64,000 nt of DNA, taken from NCBI RefSeq assembly GCF_027409185.1, contig NC_084474.1:94703505-94767504 (forward strand). Direction: 5' to 3'. Below, piece after piece: positions 11,151-23,375 of the stretch. Below the pieces are notes generated by a model, which worked only from the letters and a program-made list of their open reading frames with translations, was not told the DNA's origin and did no database searches. The stretch's first letter is position 1. Each line of letters opens with the position of its first letter. The position numbers and the translations under genes were made by a program. Source of the DNA: Cynocephalus volans. Its lineage: Eukaryota; Chordata; Mammalia; Dermoptera; Cynocephalidae.

Positions 11151-13500
11151 GCACCCCACCCATGTCCTGTCCCTCGTGAGCCTGAGATGGACGCTTCTGT
11201 ATTTTCTCACCAAGCTGGGGCCCACGCCAGGACCTCTCCTAGACCGGCACAGCCCACACGGTATTGTGGACAGCCCCTCGCCCCCAGTGCTGTGTGGCTT
11301 ATGAGTCTGAGCATCTACTCCAGGTTGCACCTGCTTCCCAGGCCCCCAGAACCAGCCCCTCCATGAGAAGGCTGTGGGGTGGGGCTGTGGGGGGCTGGGA
11401 CGAAAAGGGGACATTCTGGTGGGAGAGGGCCCAGAGGTGGGCTCTGGCATCTTGGGCTGCGTGTGCAGTCCCCTTGGGGGGGAAGGTGGTGGATTTGGGG
11501 GTGACCCCAACTCAGGGCCTCCTGGGCCTGGGGCTGATCCCTGGGGCTCTGTGAGGCATTGGAGGAGAGTCTTCCTGAGGGTGGGGCTCCAGCCGGGGAA
11601 CTAGCAGCTGCATTGGGTCCCAGCCTGGGACTAGAGGTGGGGACATGAAACTGGGGTCAGGGCTGAGGCTCAGGTGAGGGTTCAAGTTTGAGTTATCATG
11701 ACCCACAAAACACGCTGCCACCCCCGTGGTAAGGTGAGGCTGGGCTGGAGGCCTCCTGGGTTGAGGTCTGGCTGTAGGACCTTTCCTCGGCCTTTCCCTC
11801 ACTGTAAAGTGGGGGTGGGTGGCTAGGGCAGGTGGGCTCCGTGATGCCCACCTCCAAGGCTATCTGCCGAGTGTGTCTGGGGCAGGGCTGGACTAGGGGC
11901 TTTGGGAGGGGGCGTGGGCAGTGTCTTTCTGGGTCTGCCCCAGAGGCGCCAGGAGGAGAAGGTCCATTTGTAGGTCTGTTCTTTTCTTTAAAGTTCCCTT
12001 ATTGGGAGACCCAGTCATAGACCATAAGGAGCCCGCAGAGGGCTTGGCCACATCAGTCCTGGGGACCCAGAAGCCCCAGCCTCCTGTCTCCCTGCTGGGG
12101 TCTCTTCCTGCGCCTCTCTGGCTAGAACTACCACCACCCAGCTCTTACCCTCAGCTGAGAGCAGTGAGGCTCCCACCCCCACTTTATGGATGAGGAAACT
12201 GAGCTCTGGGGTGAGGGTCTTGCCGTCAGGGGCGCTGCTGAGCCCAGCCTCAGGCATTAGTCCCATCAACTCAGAATCTCAGCCCAGGCTGGAGTCCCCT
12301 CGCGTCCAGCTCCCTGCTTGCCTGCAAGGGCCAGGCAGAAAGGACGCCAGGAGGGGATTGTGGAGCAGCCAGCGACCTTGTGTCACTGGCCAGCTGGGCC
12401 TGAGCAGCAGGAAGCAGAAACCCACGCGCGGGCGGCCGGCGTGTGCATGGTCAGCAGAGCGGAGGCGGCCACACGAGGCAGCCCGGGACTCGGGGGATGG
12501 GCCTGGCTGCCCTTTCCCCCTCCCCCACTGGCTCAGCTGCAGGTGGGACAGATGGCCTGGTCAGAGACCTGGAGGACAGTGGGGAAATTGTGGTCTGGAG
12601 GCAGAAGGAACTTGCTGAGCTCCATGACAATGCATGTCCTAGCCGCCTGAGCCCAGGCAGCTCCTCTGCAGCCCAGTTCACACGTGCCCAGTGCAAGTGG
12701 GCAGCCACACAGCGAGGGCCCTCCTGGAGTGGGGAAGTGTCCCCAGTGGCAGGAGTTTGAGGTCAGTCCTAGGTTCAAGGTGGCTCCAGGTGGCTTCCTG
12801 CCACGTGGAGCTGGAGGGCTGGAGGGCAAGCAGGTCTCTGGCACAGGAGACAAGTGAGAGGGCCAGGAGGGAGGCTCCCTGGCAGGGGGAGGCTGCCATG
12901 AGTGGGTGGCAGGGCTGGGGCCAACAGAGCAGGGAGGGGCAGGCCCATGGCAGCCGCAGCCAGGCACCAAGTAGGAACTACTCAGCCCCAAGGATGTCAG
13001 GAAAGACCGGTCTCCTCTGCTCTCTCTGGCCCACCTCCCCTCCTGTCAGGTCTACAGGTCCTTCCTGGGAAGGAGGAAGGTTGGAGAGGAAGGGGGCGGA
13101 GGACAGCCAGGAGGGAGAGCCAGGCCCTCACTCTCAGAGGGGTTCAGAGACCCAGGGGGTGGGCGGAGTGGGCCCAGGGCCCATGGGAGTCATGTGAGGC
13201 CCCTCACCAGATGGGCTCAGCCGAGAGGCCCCAGGGTGCTGCCCACCCCTCCCTGCTCAGGCCTGGAGGAGGTAGAGGTCCTTGGCTCCCCTTGCTGGGC
13301 CCCTGCTCCTGCAGGTGGACACTGGTGGGTGGTGGACAGACAGGTGGACCAAGCCGGTGCCTGTGCCGCTGCCCGGAGCCTTCCTGTGCTCACTGGGAGC
13401 CAGGCTGAGCTGCCCTTGCCTGCAAGCCCCCCAGATGCCTGGAGCCCCAAGTCTCCCAGAGTGGGGTTCATGCTGTCCCTTTCTGCTCTTTCTCTTCCAG

Positions 13501-13726
13501 CTGCTGCTGGAGGCCTCAGGCAGGTGCCCGGACCCTGGACTTTAGGAGCCGTCCCTGCTTTCTGTCGCCTGAAGCCGTGCCCTCTCCCCATCCCGTCCTC
13601 GCCCACACCCTTGCCCCTGGCCCCCAGCCCGGCCCAGCCTCGCCCGCTGCCGGACCCTGGCATGTCCAGGCCTGGCCCACGCCTGCCTGCCCAGCCCGCG
13701 GAACCCCGGCGGCCCCGCGAGCTAGG
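13501..13726 (+). other. ADGRB1: Exon 2, 5' untranslated part
   Basis: A strong acceptor (a CTTTCTCTTCCAG tract with AG at 13,499-13,500) opens the exon. The leader is C-rich. The frame of the main start is open upstream through the leader but contains no ATG. One out-of-frame ATG lies at 13,662. Confidence 0.8.
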
Positions 13727-13730
13727 ATGA
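13662..13730 (+). CDS. Upstream ORF (22 codons) overlapping the ADGRB1 start
   Basis: An ATG with G at -3 opens a 22-codon frame ([18 protein letters not shown] followed by RELG) that ends at TGA 13,728-13,730. The stop shares bases with the ADGRB1 initiator at 13,727, giving the sequence ATGA. It is the only upstream ATG I see in this exon. Such an arrangement could lower main-frame initiation or allow reinitiation. Exon 1 may add further upstream ORFs. Translation of this peptide is unproven. Confidence 0.5.
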   Translation: MSRPGPRLPAQPAEPRRPRELG

Positions 13731-14510
13731 AGGGCCAGGCCGCCGCCCCGGGCCCCGTCTGGATCCTCGGCCCGCTGCTGCTGCTGCTGCTGCTGTTGGG
13801 TCGTCGGGCGTGGGCGGCCGCCGGGGCTGACGCGGGGCCCGGGGCCGAGCCGTGCGCCACGGTGGTGCAGGGCAAGTTCTTTGGCTACTTCTCAGCGGCC
13901 GCCGTGTTCCCGGCCAACGCTTCACGCTGCTCCTGGACCCTGCGCAACCCTGACCCGCGGCGCTACACGCTCTACATGAAGGTGGCCAAGGCACCGGCAC
14001 CCTGCAGTGGCCCCAGCCACGTCCGCACCTACCAGTTCGACTCCTTCCTGGAGTCCACCCGCACCTACCTGGGCGTGGAGAGCTTCGACGAGGTGCTGCG
14101 GCTCTGTGACCCCTCAGCGCCCCTTGCCTTCCTGCAGGCCAGCAAGCAATTCCTGCAGATGCGGCGCCAGCAGCCGCCCCAGGACGACGACCTCAGCCTC
14201 CTGGGCGGGCCCCCAGGCCTGGGCGACGACTTCTCTGCCGAATACCTGGTGGTGGGCAACCGCAACCCTAGCCGGGCTGCCTGCCAGATGCTGTGCCGCT
14301 GGCTGGATGCCTGTCTGGCCGGCAGCCACAGCTCACATCCCTGTGGCATCATGCAGACCCCCTGTGCGTGCCTGGGCGGCGACGCAGGTGACCCTGCCTC
14401 CAGTCCCTTGGTCCCCCGTGGGGATGTCTGCTTGAGGGATGGCGTGGCTGGTGGTCCGGAGAACTGCCTCACCAGCCTGACCCAGGACAGGGGTGGGCAT
14501 GGCACTGCAG
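13727..14510 (+). CDS. ADGRB1: ADGRB1 exon 2: start codon, signal peptide, CUB-like N-terminal region, RGD
   Basis: This exon encodes residues 1-261 plus one base of codon 262. I chose the ATG at 13,727 because it directly precedes a signal peptide, [16 protein letters not shown] followed by eight leucines (CTG repeat), with likely cleavage near residues 30-34. The mature start carries the conserved segment from C43 onward, including [20 protein letters not shown] and [20 protein letters not shown], a CUB-like fold. PRGDVCLRD places an RGD at 231-233, the integrin-type motif reported in ADGRB1. The region after [20 protein letters not shown] is cysteine-rich. The donor is GTGAGT at 14,511. 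Several residues differ from the human protein as I remember it (K at position 2, for example), so this is an orthologue from another mammal. Confidence 0.96.
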
Positions 14511-16189
14511 GTGAGTGACCGGCCGGGAGAGGACCTAGAGGTGGCCTTGTGGACTACAGGGAGGTGTGTGAGGGTCTTCACCCCCAGGGCTGCCCCCAGC
14601 CTCCCCATCAGGGAAGCTGTGTACACAGAGTTTAAGTTCGCTGCAGGTGTGTGGGGGTAGGAAGCCTGGGCCCGGCATGGGGCCTGCCATGTGGTGGGTG
14701 CTTGTTGAGTGTTGAATGAATGAATGGGTGTGAGCAACGGGGCCCAATCTCCTCCAGGATGGGGGGGGGTTTAGGTTCCTGGCTGCGAGAGGTTCTGCCT
14801 TTCTCTCAGGCAAGACAGTTCTAATGGGCCAGAGGCTACTATGGTGGGGGTCCAGGGCCTGCAGGAGCCTTGGAGTGGAGGATGGTCCTGGGGCAGGGGA
14901 CAGGGGCTTCGTCGAGACAGTAAGCAGAGGGGGCTCTTTGGAGATGTTGCTAGGAGGGGGAATTTCGGGGTTGAATGTGGTACGGCGGTACGAATCATGT
15001 ACTCAGCATTCAGGAACTGGCCACCGCCGCCCGCGCCTGCCTCGTTTCTAGGTGCTCTCTCCAGGCGCCTTCTTAGGGGAGGCGGAGTGCACCAAAGAAT
15101 AAGTCCCATGGGCAGGCGTGCCAGGCATGAGGGGCCTCGCAGAAGACAAAGCAGGCTGGCTGGCCCATGGCAGGCTGCCATCTTATCAGAGGTCAGGGAG
15201 GTCACTTGGACTGGGGACCAGGGTCAAGGTTCTGGGAGATGTGGGCCCTGCAGGCAGGAACGGGAAGGGCAGAGCCTGAGGCAGGCATGTGCTGGCATGT
15301 CCTGGAGCAGAGGGGCGAGGGCCAGGCCTAAGGGGCTGCAGCCTTTGGAGTTCTTGGGCTTTTTCTCTGGATGGGACAGGAGCCTGCATGGAGGAGGCAG
15401 TGCTGGCGGGGTGGGAGCCGTGGGTGGGGGCTCGACAGGCTCCCTTGTGGGAAGAAGGAACAGGAGGCTGCCCAGGGTGTTGGTTGGGGCTCTGGAAGGC
15501 TGAGGCTGCTGCTGACATGTGGCGGGGGTGGGAGTGGTTCGTGGGGCGTGACCATGGGCATCTGATGTTCAGGAGTGAGGCCAGGCTGGGTGCTCGATGC
15601 TAGGAGGGTCACTGTGGGGTGACGGGGGCACTTGTGGGCATGCAGGGGCCTTAGCCTCTTTGCGACCAGTGAGGCCTGTGGACAACTTCTCAGAATAATG
15701 TCTCTAAAGGCATAAAATGTGCAAGGTGGGGTTACAAGGAATCGGTTATCCTGGGATGTGGCTCTGTTCATGGCCCGGGCCATGGATCCCAGATGAGAAA
15801 CCTCCGAGAGGCTGGAGAGGAGCAGGGGATGGAGGAAGGGGCGGAAGCCGAGCCGGGCCCTCCATGGGTAAGGGGAGGGAGGTGGGGGCCCAGGAAACCA
15901 GGTGGAAATCCAGCATCAAGACAAGCTGGCACACCAGCCGCATCAGGTGCCACCAAATGGCTAGGTAGGAGGGGCTGAGGACAGGCCTTCTGGCTGGGCA
16001 AGACAGAGGTCACCGTGACCTTGGCATGGGCAGCTTCCACAGTGTGGCGGGGATGGGAGTGGGTCCAAGGGGGTCCTGAGGGAGAATGGAGCAGAGGATG
16101 GAGGGCTCTTCCAAGGAGCAGCAGATGGGGCGGTGGCTGATTCGGGAGTGTGGAGGATCCAGGTGGCCCAGGCCAGGTGGGCACAGGCA

Positions 16190-16330
16190 GACTTGGCCCT
16201 GCGTCCTGCTCTGCCACTCCTGGTCACTTAACCCCTCTGAGCCTTGATTCCTTCGTCCTCAAAGTACTGCCTCCTTTGCAGCATTACTCCATCAAATTAG
16301 ATACGAGGCATCCCGTGGCATACCCAGCAT
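16190..16330 (+). repeat. MIR SINE fragment
   Basis: The sense MIR order is visible: a CACTCCTGGTCACTTAACCC segment, then CTCTGAGCCTTGATTCCTTC, then a degenerate tail. Confidence 0.7.
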
Positions 16331-17375
16331 GCAGGAGCGGGTCTTTATCAGCATCCCGGGCAGCAACTGTGCCAGGGAAATGCCGACTGCTGCTCAGAGC
16401 AGGGTGGAGCTTGCTGGAGGGCTGAGGAGCTGAGCCCTCCCGGGGGCTGGCGACGGATGCCTAGATGACGAGTGGAGGGTGCTCGTGGGGCTGGGGGACT
16501 GGAAGAAGCACGGAGAGTCCCTCCTTACTGAGCGCCTACTGTGTGCAGGCCCCGCGGCAGGGGCTGTGGGTGTCATGGTGGAGTTTGCATGTTATGTTGA
16601 GAAGAGGAGGGCCGGGAGGGCTTTAAGCGGAAGAGCCACCAGCTCGGGCTGTAAGAGCAGAGGGGTGTCGGGGCTCAGAGGGCAAGCGTGGCACAGGGAG
16701 GTGGCCACTGCTGGATCATCCAGATGCAGAAGCATCCGGGAGGGTGCTGACACTGGCCTGGTCGGGGCCCAGCGTCAGGGGCGGGGCTGGAGCTGAGCAG
16801 CCTGCTGGTGGCAGGAAGTGGGCGTGGAGGCAGGAGAAGGCTAGACCACTCCCAGGCTTCTGGCTGGGAATCAGGATGACTGAGGGGGAAGGTGGAGGTG
16901 GGGCCGCAGCAGGGAGGAAGATCCGGAGGCCAGAGTGGGCCCTGAATGTGAGCTGCCCATAAGTCGGCCAGGTGGGGGCGCTGTGTGAGCAGGGAGCTCT
17001 GTCCCTGGGCAGGGCCAGGCTGGGGCGAGGGATGCTTGGCACTGGCATTCGAGCCGCATATTGGGAGCCCCAGGGCCTGCAAGGGCCAGTCCCAGCAGTT
17101 TTCTGTCCTCAGGGCCTTGTCCTTACACAGGAAGAGCAGGAATCACTTCTTCCTAGACTGTGTGAGGAATGAGAGCTGGGTGAAGTGTCCCTGAGCAGAA
17201 GCAGCATTGACGACGGAATATCAATGTCATTGTTTATGATTAGCGGGAGACTCTGGAGGGCTCGGGGCAGAGAGGAATCGGAAGTGGGCTGTCAGGAGAC
17301 CAGGTCTGGGCAATGTGGGGCGTGCATAGATTCTGAGAAGGAGTGTATGGTGGTGGTATCAGGAGAGGCGGGCAA

Positions 17376-17610
17376 GTGTGTGTGTGTGTGTGTGCACGCA
17401 CATGTGTGCGAATATGGCATGTGCACATGTATATGTGTGCATGCATGGTATGTATGTGAGTGCGTGTATGTGGTTCATTGTGTGCACGTGCTCCTGTACA
17501 TGTGCACCTATGTGTATATGCATGTGTGGTGTGAACATGTGTGTGTGCATTCACGTGTGCCTGTGTGGGAGTATGTGCGTGCATGACGTGCATGTGTGTG
17601 CTGAGGCTGG
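17376..17610. repeat. TG-rich simple repeat
   Basis: A (GT)n run starts near 17,378 and passes into irregular TGTGCATG, TGTATATG and TGTGTG units. Confidence 0.8.
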
Positions 17611-17935
17611 GCTTTGTGTGGCGATTTGGCAAAGTGCAGTGTAGAGGCTGTGTGGTAGGGGCTGGCTGTCTTGTAGGAAGATGCTTGGAGAGCATGTGGG
17701 CTGGGGCCACTGGCAGTGTGGAGCAGGGAGCTGGTCTTTATGGGGAGGGGGGTGGAACACTTACCCAGGCCCAGAGACAACTCAGACCCAGGCCCATGCC
17801 CTCGACCCAGAGGGCGCTGATGCTTCTGGAGCTATGGGGGCAGAGATGATCTCAGTAACAGCAGCTGCTCACTGGTGCTACCTTTGCAGGCATTAGCTAG
17901 TTTACGCCTCATAGAAGGCCTGACACTGGCTCCCC

Positions 17936-18262
17936 ATCGAGGCACCCTCCTGCAGAGCCTTTGCACAGGCTGTTCTTGTTACCTAGAATGCTCTTCCCAG
18001 AGACCTGCAGGGCCCCTCCATCAAGTCCTTGCTCAGCTGTGACCTTCTCGGTGAGGCCTGTCTCAGCCCCTTGCCCTGCCCCTTCACTTTCCACAGTGTG
18101 CATCGCCTCTGCCACGCTGTGTCCTTCCCTTGCGTGCTGTGTCCACTTTCCGTCGCGTGCTGTGCACTCAGACGCAGGCACCACAGAGCAGGCATCCCTG
18201 TGTGCAGGACAGAACCTAGCACGCAGTGGCAGGCACTCAGGGAAGGCTTGCTGAGTGAACTC
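17936..18262 (+). repeat. L2 LINE 3'-end fragment
   Basis: Sense L2 landmarks occur in order: CTTTGCACAGGCTGTTCTTG, AGAATGCTCTTCCCAGA, CTTCTCGGTGAGGCCTGTCT, and the terminal GGCAGGCACTCAGGGAAGGC with CTTGCTGAGTGAA. Confidence 0.8.
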
Positions 18263-18418
18263 TGGCACAGAGATAGGCGGTGGCCAGGGTCACCCAGCTC
18301 ATAAGTGGTAGGCTGATGGCACAGCGATGGGCAGTGTCACCAGGGGGCTCCAACTGGGCCATCTCTTGGCCACCTGGTGGAACCGCCTGGGGTTTCTCCT
18401 GTAATGCGTTCGGCTAGT

Positions 18419-18450
18419 CATGTGTGTGTGTGCATGTGTGTGTGTACACG
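18419..18450. repeat. Short TG repeat
   Basis: A GTGTGTGTGCATGTGTGTGT-type run. Confidence 0.7.
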
Positions 18451-19035
18451 TCTGTATGGGGATGGGGTGGCAGAAGGACTGGAGAGGTCAGGCAGCTCTC
18501 CAGAGGACACACAGCTGACCTGGGCAGGTGGCTGACACCCACATCTTTCCTGCTGAGCCCTGTGCCCAGGAGCTGCACCCCTCACTGCCGGCCAGGGAGA
18601 GGCTGGGACAGGCTTATCCACCCACCCCTGTCCTCAGCAGGCAGCGCATAGCTGAGCTGGGGAGTGAGCAGGCGCCGAGGCGAGCCCATGGCCCATTTCA
18701 GCCCTGCCCCCCACCTGGCCTGTCCAAATGCCACATGGCCACATCATGTGTCAGGCTCAGCAAACATTCCTCGGGCCACAACAACTGTTCTCTCTGCCCC
18801 ACCGCCGCCTGGCAGCCCTTCTCTGCGGCGGCTAGCTCCCACTGCCACCCTGGGCCCCTGGTGCTGACTCTTGTCCCTCAGCCTCTCCCATTGTCTCTCT
18901 GTTTTTCTGCCTTTGGCCAGACGGGGCCCTTTCTCTCAAGGTTTGTTTTAAATATTCATGTTTTAATTAAAGAATTTTATTGCAGAAGCGACATGTAAGA
19001 TAATGAAAAAGCAGTGTCCTAGGGGCTAGGAGCGA

Positions 19036-19095
19036 GTGTGTGTGTGTGTATCCCTGTGTGTGTGTCCCCGTGTGTGTCTGCATGTGTGCCTGCAC
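19036..19095. repeat. Interrupted TG repeat
   Basis: GTGTGTGTGT blocks alternate with ATCCCTG and CCCCGTG spacers. Confidence 0.7.
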
Positions 19096-19999
19096 AGGTG
19101 GGGATGGGGGGCTGGGCTGGAGCATGAGTGTTGGGTGTGAACCCGCACACACTCCGCCGGGCACATGGGTCGTGCAGGGGTGCAGGAGGCTGTGATGCTG
19201 GGCCAAGGGGCCGTGCCTGGCCTGCAGAGCTGAGCTGACCTCTGCCTCCTGCACTATCTCCAAGGACGGTTACCACTCAGCCCTGAGCCCACCTGGACAG
19301 TGATCCCCACCCCCATCCCCCACGAGGCTTTTGGAGACAGTGGAGTCGGGCTTAGTCCTGACCATAGGAGTCCCACGAAGTCCCTGGGAAGAAGTGCCTG
19401 GAGGCCATCTTTGGGGTCCCCAGGCCAGGGAGGGGCAGTTAAGACAGAGGCTGCAAAGGCATCACTTAGAATGCGGAAGGAGGAGTCTGTGGCGTTTGGA
19501 CTCCAGGTGGGTTTGGGCAGGTGACAGGGAGGAGGGAAGACTGGGGAAGGCACCAAGGCTCCACTGTCAGGGACTCGGGGCTTTGTCATCTCAGCCAGGG
19601 GAGCAGCTCTTTTAGTACAAGGGCCAATTTAGAAAAATCTAGAAAACAAGGAGGCTCAGTGCCCATGATAGAAAATGCCCGCTGCAGATGGAAATGGCAG
19701 GATGGGGCCCCAGGGAACTAAGCACAGGAACACCCGCGTGCGCCCGGCCACGGGAGAGGCAGGGGTCATGGCCTGGATTTGGGTTCCACTCCCTAGAAAG
19801 ATGGGGAAAAGGGCATTGGGTCAGCAGCTGGCAGCCTCTGCCACCCTGAGTGGCAGCCAAGACCCAAGGAGGGTGGTGACTTGCCCAGGATACAGGATGG
19901 GCCCCAAGTTCTCGGGCTTGTGAACAAGGCGCCATGCTCAGGACAGGGCACTTGCCCGGCTGAAAAAGAGGTGACAAGAAAACCCGAGCCCCCGCAGGC

Positions 20000-20075
20000 T
20001 TAGCCAACTCGGCCAGCTCTGTGAGCCTGCTTCCCGTCTGTGAACTGGGGACGGAATGGCACCTGCTGGCCAGGC
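20000..20075 (+). repeat. MIR SINE fragment
   Basis: GTGAGCCTGCTTCCCGTCTG followed by TGAACTGGGGACGGAATGG is a diverged MIR core in sense orientation. Confidence 0.55.
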
Positions 20076-21064
20076 CCACACGAGGCTTGAAGGAGACGGT
20101 GACTCCGCCGGGATCAGGGGAGGCCCAGGGCTTCAGGAGGCCCCGTGCTTTTGTCGGCCTCGTCTGGGAAGCGACCCAGTGGGCAGTGGGCTCGGCTTCT
20201 CAGCTCCAACCCAGGATTCAACAGTGCCCACCTCTGTGGCTGGACGGGCTGCTGGGCACTTGGGCACTGACAGTGGAGCTAGTGGCCCAAGCAGAGGGTG
20301 GGCTAAGTCAGGACCGAGTGGCCGAGGGGCTATGGAGCAGGGGCTGGGCTGGGTAGGGGCTTCAGGGAGACCACCCTGTCCTCTGTGGTCCTGGTCTGCA
20401 CATCCGCGCAGGGGGCCTCTGGAGAGAAGTCTGGGTACCCCAGGACAGGCCCTACCTTGGTGGCAGGGGCGGCAGAGGTCCTCCCGGGAGCCTGTGCCAT
20501 GCGGCGGGTGTCTGGCGGAGCAGGGCGGGAGCGGGCAGGAGCTGACCTGCTGCCCAGGTGCCGCCCAACCTGCTGGTCTCGGGAGACCTCTGCTGGAAGA
20601 GGACGGAAGTGCACTGCTCCCCTCCTCCAGGAGGTCCTGGACGCTGGCGGGGCCCAGCTGGAGGGAGGGACTCTCCCAGTGCCCCCATCCCAGCCGACTT
20701 GGGGTGCAGGACCTGGGGAGCACGCAGCCTCCAGGCTGGGGCGCTGGGGTGGGAAGGACGGAGCCCCCTCACCATGCACCCTCTCTCCTGGGTGGCCGGG
20801 CTGCCTGGCGGCCTTCATTGGCTCTATTCATCCCCTTAATGAGATGGAAATGAGGCTTCCAGACAGAGGGGCATTGAGCAGGGGAAGAATGGCGGCTTCT
20901 TTCCGGGCCTGGAGGGGCGGCCCACCCCAGCCCTGCATGCTCCTCTGCTGTCCCTTGCAGCCCACCCAGCACAGACGCACTGCGGCCACCCAGTGACAGG
21001 GTGCCCGAGCACCTCATGCCCTGCACTGCGGGCCCCAGGAGTCCTCCTGGGTAACTCCCCCTCT

Positions 21065-21160
21065 GGCATGGATGCATTCACTTGACAAACATTTACTGAG
21101 TGTCAGCTATGTGTGGGGACATAGACGCTAGAAACAAAACGATAATAAAAATAGCAGCCA
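21065..21160 (+). repeat. L2- or MIR-type fragment
   Basis: ATTCACTTGACAAACATTTA followed by CTGAGTGTCAGCTATGTG matches the widespread ancient-repeat motif 'caacaaatatttattgagcac'. The family (L2 or MIR) is uncertain. Confidence 0.55.
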
Positions 21161-21189
21161 CCATTTTCCGAGTGTTCGTTAGTGGCAGG

Positions 21190-21390
21190 AGTGTGGCCGA
21201 GGTTGGGGATCAGTCTGTGACTGGAATCAGGACTCAGTATGGGATGCGGGGTCAGGAATCCTATGTCCAGAACCACAGCTTACTCTATAATGAGGATCAA
21301 GCCTCAACGTGACGAGGGCCAGGAATCAGTTTGTGACTAGGATCAGGGTTCAGTGTGCAGCCAGGGCCAGGGCTGGGCCTGTGATCAGTC
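21190..21390 (-). repeat. Degenerate 24-bp minisatellite family, inverted copy
   Basis: Words such as GATCAGTCTGTGACTGGAAT, TCAGTTTGTGACTAGGATCA and GGGTTCAGTGTGCAGCCAGG repeat at about 24-bp spacing. They are the reverse complement of the intron 11 unit (TGACCCTGGTCACACACTGA). Copies are highly diverged. Confidence 0.6.
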
Positions 21391-22250
21391 AGGGCACACC
21401 AGCCTCTCCTGATGTGTCCCTGCCTCTTCCCCCTCCCCCTACCACATCTTCACCACCTGGGTCACCAAGGTAACCAGCCCTGAAATAGTGGGTGTCTTGG
21501 CAGCTGAGGCCTAACCTGGGTCTATCCTGAAAGGCTGCGCTCTGCAGCAGTTGCCATGGCAACCAAGTGGCATCCTCCGTTAGCCTGGCTTGGACACCCT
21601 CTCTCTCACACCCACCCACTGCCAGTTTCCACGTCACCCAGGCTTCCATGTGGGGGCTGGGCCGGGGCGACAAGGGGGACACAGTCTGGACGTGCCACCC
21701 TGACCCTGTCGGCAGGCCTGCCTCCCTGGACTCCAGCCTTCTCTGCTCCTTTGTGTCAGACTCACCAGGTGGGATGGCTTGGGCAGGTGAGCACCTGCGC
21801 CATGGTCAGTCCTGGCAGGTGGTCCTAGTGTGGGGTGAGGGGGAGCTTTTGGAATCTGACCACCAGTTCAACTCTTGGTTCCTCTCCATGTCCTGAGTTA
21901 AGGCATGTGACACGGCTCTGATGAAGGGCAAGGAGCAAGACAGCCTCAGAGCCGGTCACCTGCGCCTGTTCTGTGGGCAGGTGCTGCCCTGTCCCACCTA
22001 TTGCCCATGTGGAGAATGTGCTGGGGCCTCCCGCCCACCTTCTCCCCTGGACACGGGCCTGACATGCTGTGGGGGCAGCAGGGTGCTCTGGCTCTCTGAG
22101 ACCCACAGGAGGGTGGGCTCTGTGAGGGAAGGGACAGGCTGGGGGCATGGGACACTCCCCCTCCCACCCTAGCTACCCCAGCAGGGAGTGAGTCTCCACC
22201 CACAGCTGCTGACATTGGGGTCCCTCCCCCACATTCCATCCACTTGCCCC

Positions 22251-22268
22251 TGGCGCCCCCTGCTGGTC
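22251..22268 (-). promoter_or_regulatory. CTCF-like motif, minus orientation
   Basis: TGGCGCCCCCTGCTGGTC is the reverse complement of GACCAGCAGGGGGCGCCA, a close match to the CTCF core consensus. Confidence 0.6.
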
Positions 22269-22394
22269 TGATCCATGCAAGTGGTCTGGACACTGAGTTT
22301 GCTGCAAATCCCAGGGTCAGCTCCAACCCAGATGGCAATTCCTACCCCATCTTTCCCAAGCCCTTTTTGAAATTTTTCCTCCCATCGACCAGTC

Positions 22395-22460
22395 CTGGAA
22401 AGTGCCATTGTCCTCGTTTTGCAGATGAGGGTGTGAGGCTGGGAGGTGACAGACAGCACC
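22395..22460 (-). repeat. MIR SINE fragment
   Basis: GTTTTGCAGATGAGGGTGTG followed by AGGCTGGGAGGTGACAGACA is an antisense MIR core. Confidence 0.6.
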
Positions 22461-23375
22461 ATCGTGGGTGGTGGGCTATGGGTGAACTGGGCAGCCCTAG
22501 CTCCCTGCTCTGGGTGCTAGTTTCCCTTCCAGCCTCCGGGGTCCTGCAGTCCTTGTTCTCATGCCAGGAGGTTCTAAGAAGTGCCGGAGGCCCTTGGCCA
22601 GCCTGGTCTGTGGCCTCTGGGGGGTCTCCCTTGCTCTAGGCTCGCTCTAGGTGCTCCCCGGCAGGCTTCGAGGGCCAGTGGCCCCAGCTGGACAGTAGGT
22701 CTGAGTGGCGGGCTTGGCAAGGCCGTCAGCTGTCCCCTCGCCTCCTCCTAAGTGGGTGCGTGTCCAGGTGCCCTCCCCAGAGGCGCTGCGTGCCTAGCCC
22801 TGAGCCTGGCCAAGAGTCAGCACTTGGGGAGGGTTGCTCCCCTTTTCCAAGTCCATCTGACCCGGCTGCTCTGAGAGTGGACAGATAGCGGAGTCCAGGG
22901 TGCTGTGCAGCGAGAGGGACCGGGCAGGAGGCCTGGGCACGGCAGCTTCCAGTGCAGCCCACAGATGGGAGCTACCTCCCACTCCTTGCCCTCTCAGGCG
23001 CCCCAGTGCTCCAGCATCCTGTGTTCTTAATGGCTGGGGCAGCCGAGACCCTTGGGGCATGAGGTTGGGATTGGTGGGGGAACACAGGGTGGAGGAGCTC
23101 CATGACACAGCTGAAGGGTGTCTGGGGTCAGGGCAGGGACGTGGCCAGGAGGTCCTAGAGACCTTTGTCTCCTGGCTCTTCAGTGGGTGGCCAACTCTGC
23201 GGCTCACAGGTCACAGCTGAGGTGGGGGATGTGGAGGCCTCAGGATGACCAGGGTCAGCCCTCTGCTATGTGACTGATGAAACAAGGCTCAAAGGAGCAG
23301 GGACTGGGCCAGAAATGGGGTTGAGGGCCGGTGGAGAGGGGCGCAGGTGTGCGGGAGTGAGAGCCTCAGCAGCAG

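Larger units (their letters stand above)
2561..13500. other. Intron 1 of ADGRB1 (non-coding)
   Basis: No coding exon was recognised here. The stretch holds CA/TG-rich repeats (2,551-2,650, 3,604-3,830, 5,690-5,900, 9,056-9,692), C-rich low-complexity sequence near 4,680-4,850, several MIR fragments, and a CTCF-like motif at 10,940. The polypyrimidine tract and AG at 13,484-13,500 form the exon 2 acceptor. The 5' boundary of the intron is uncertain because exon 1 was not delimited. Confidence 0.7.
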
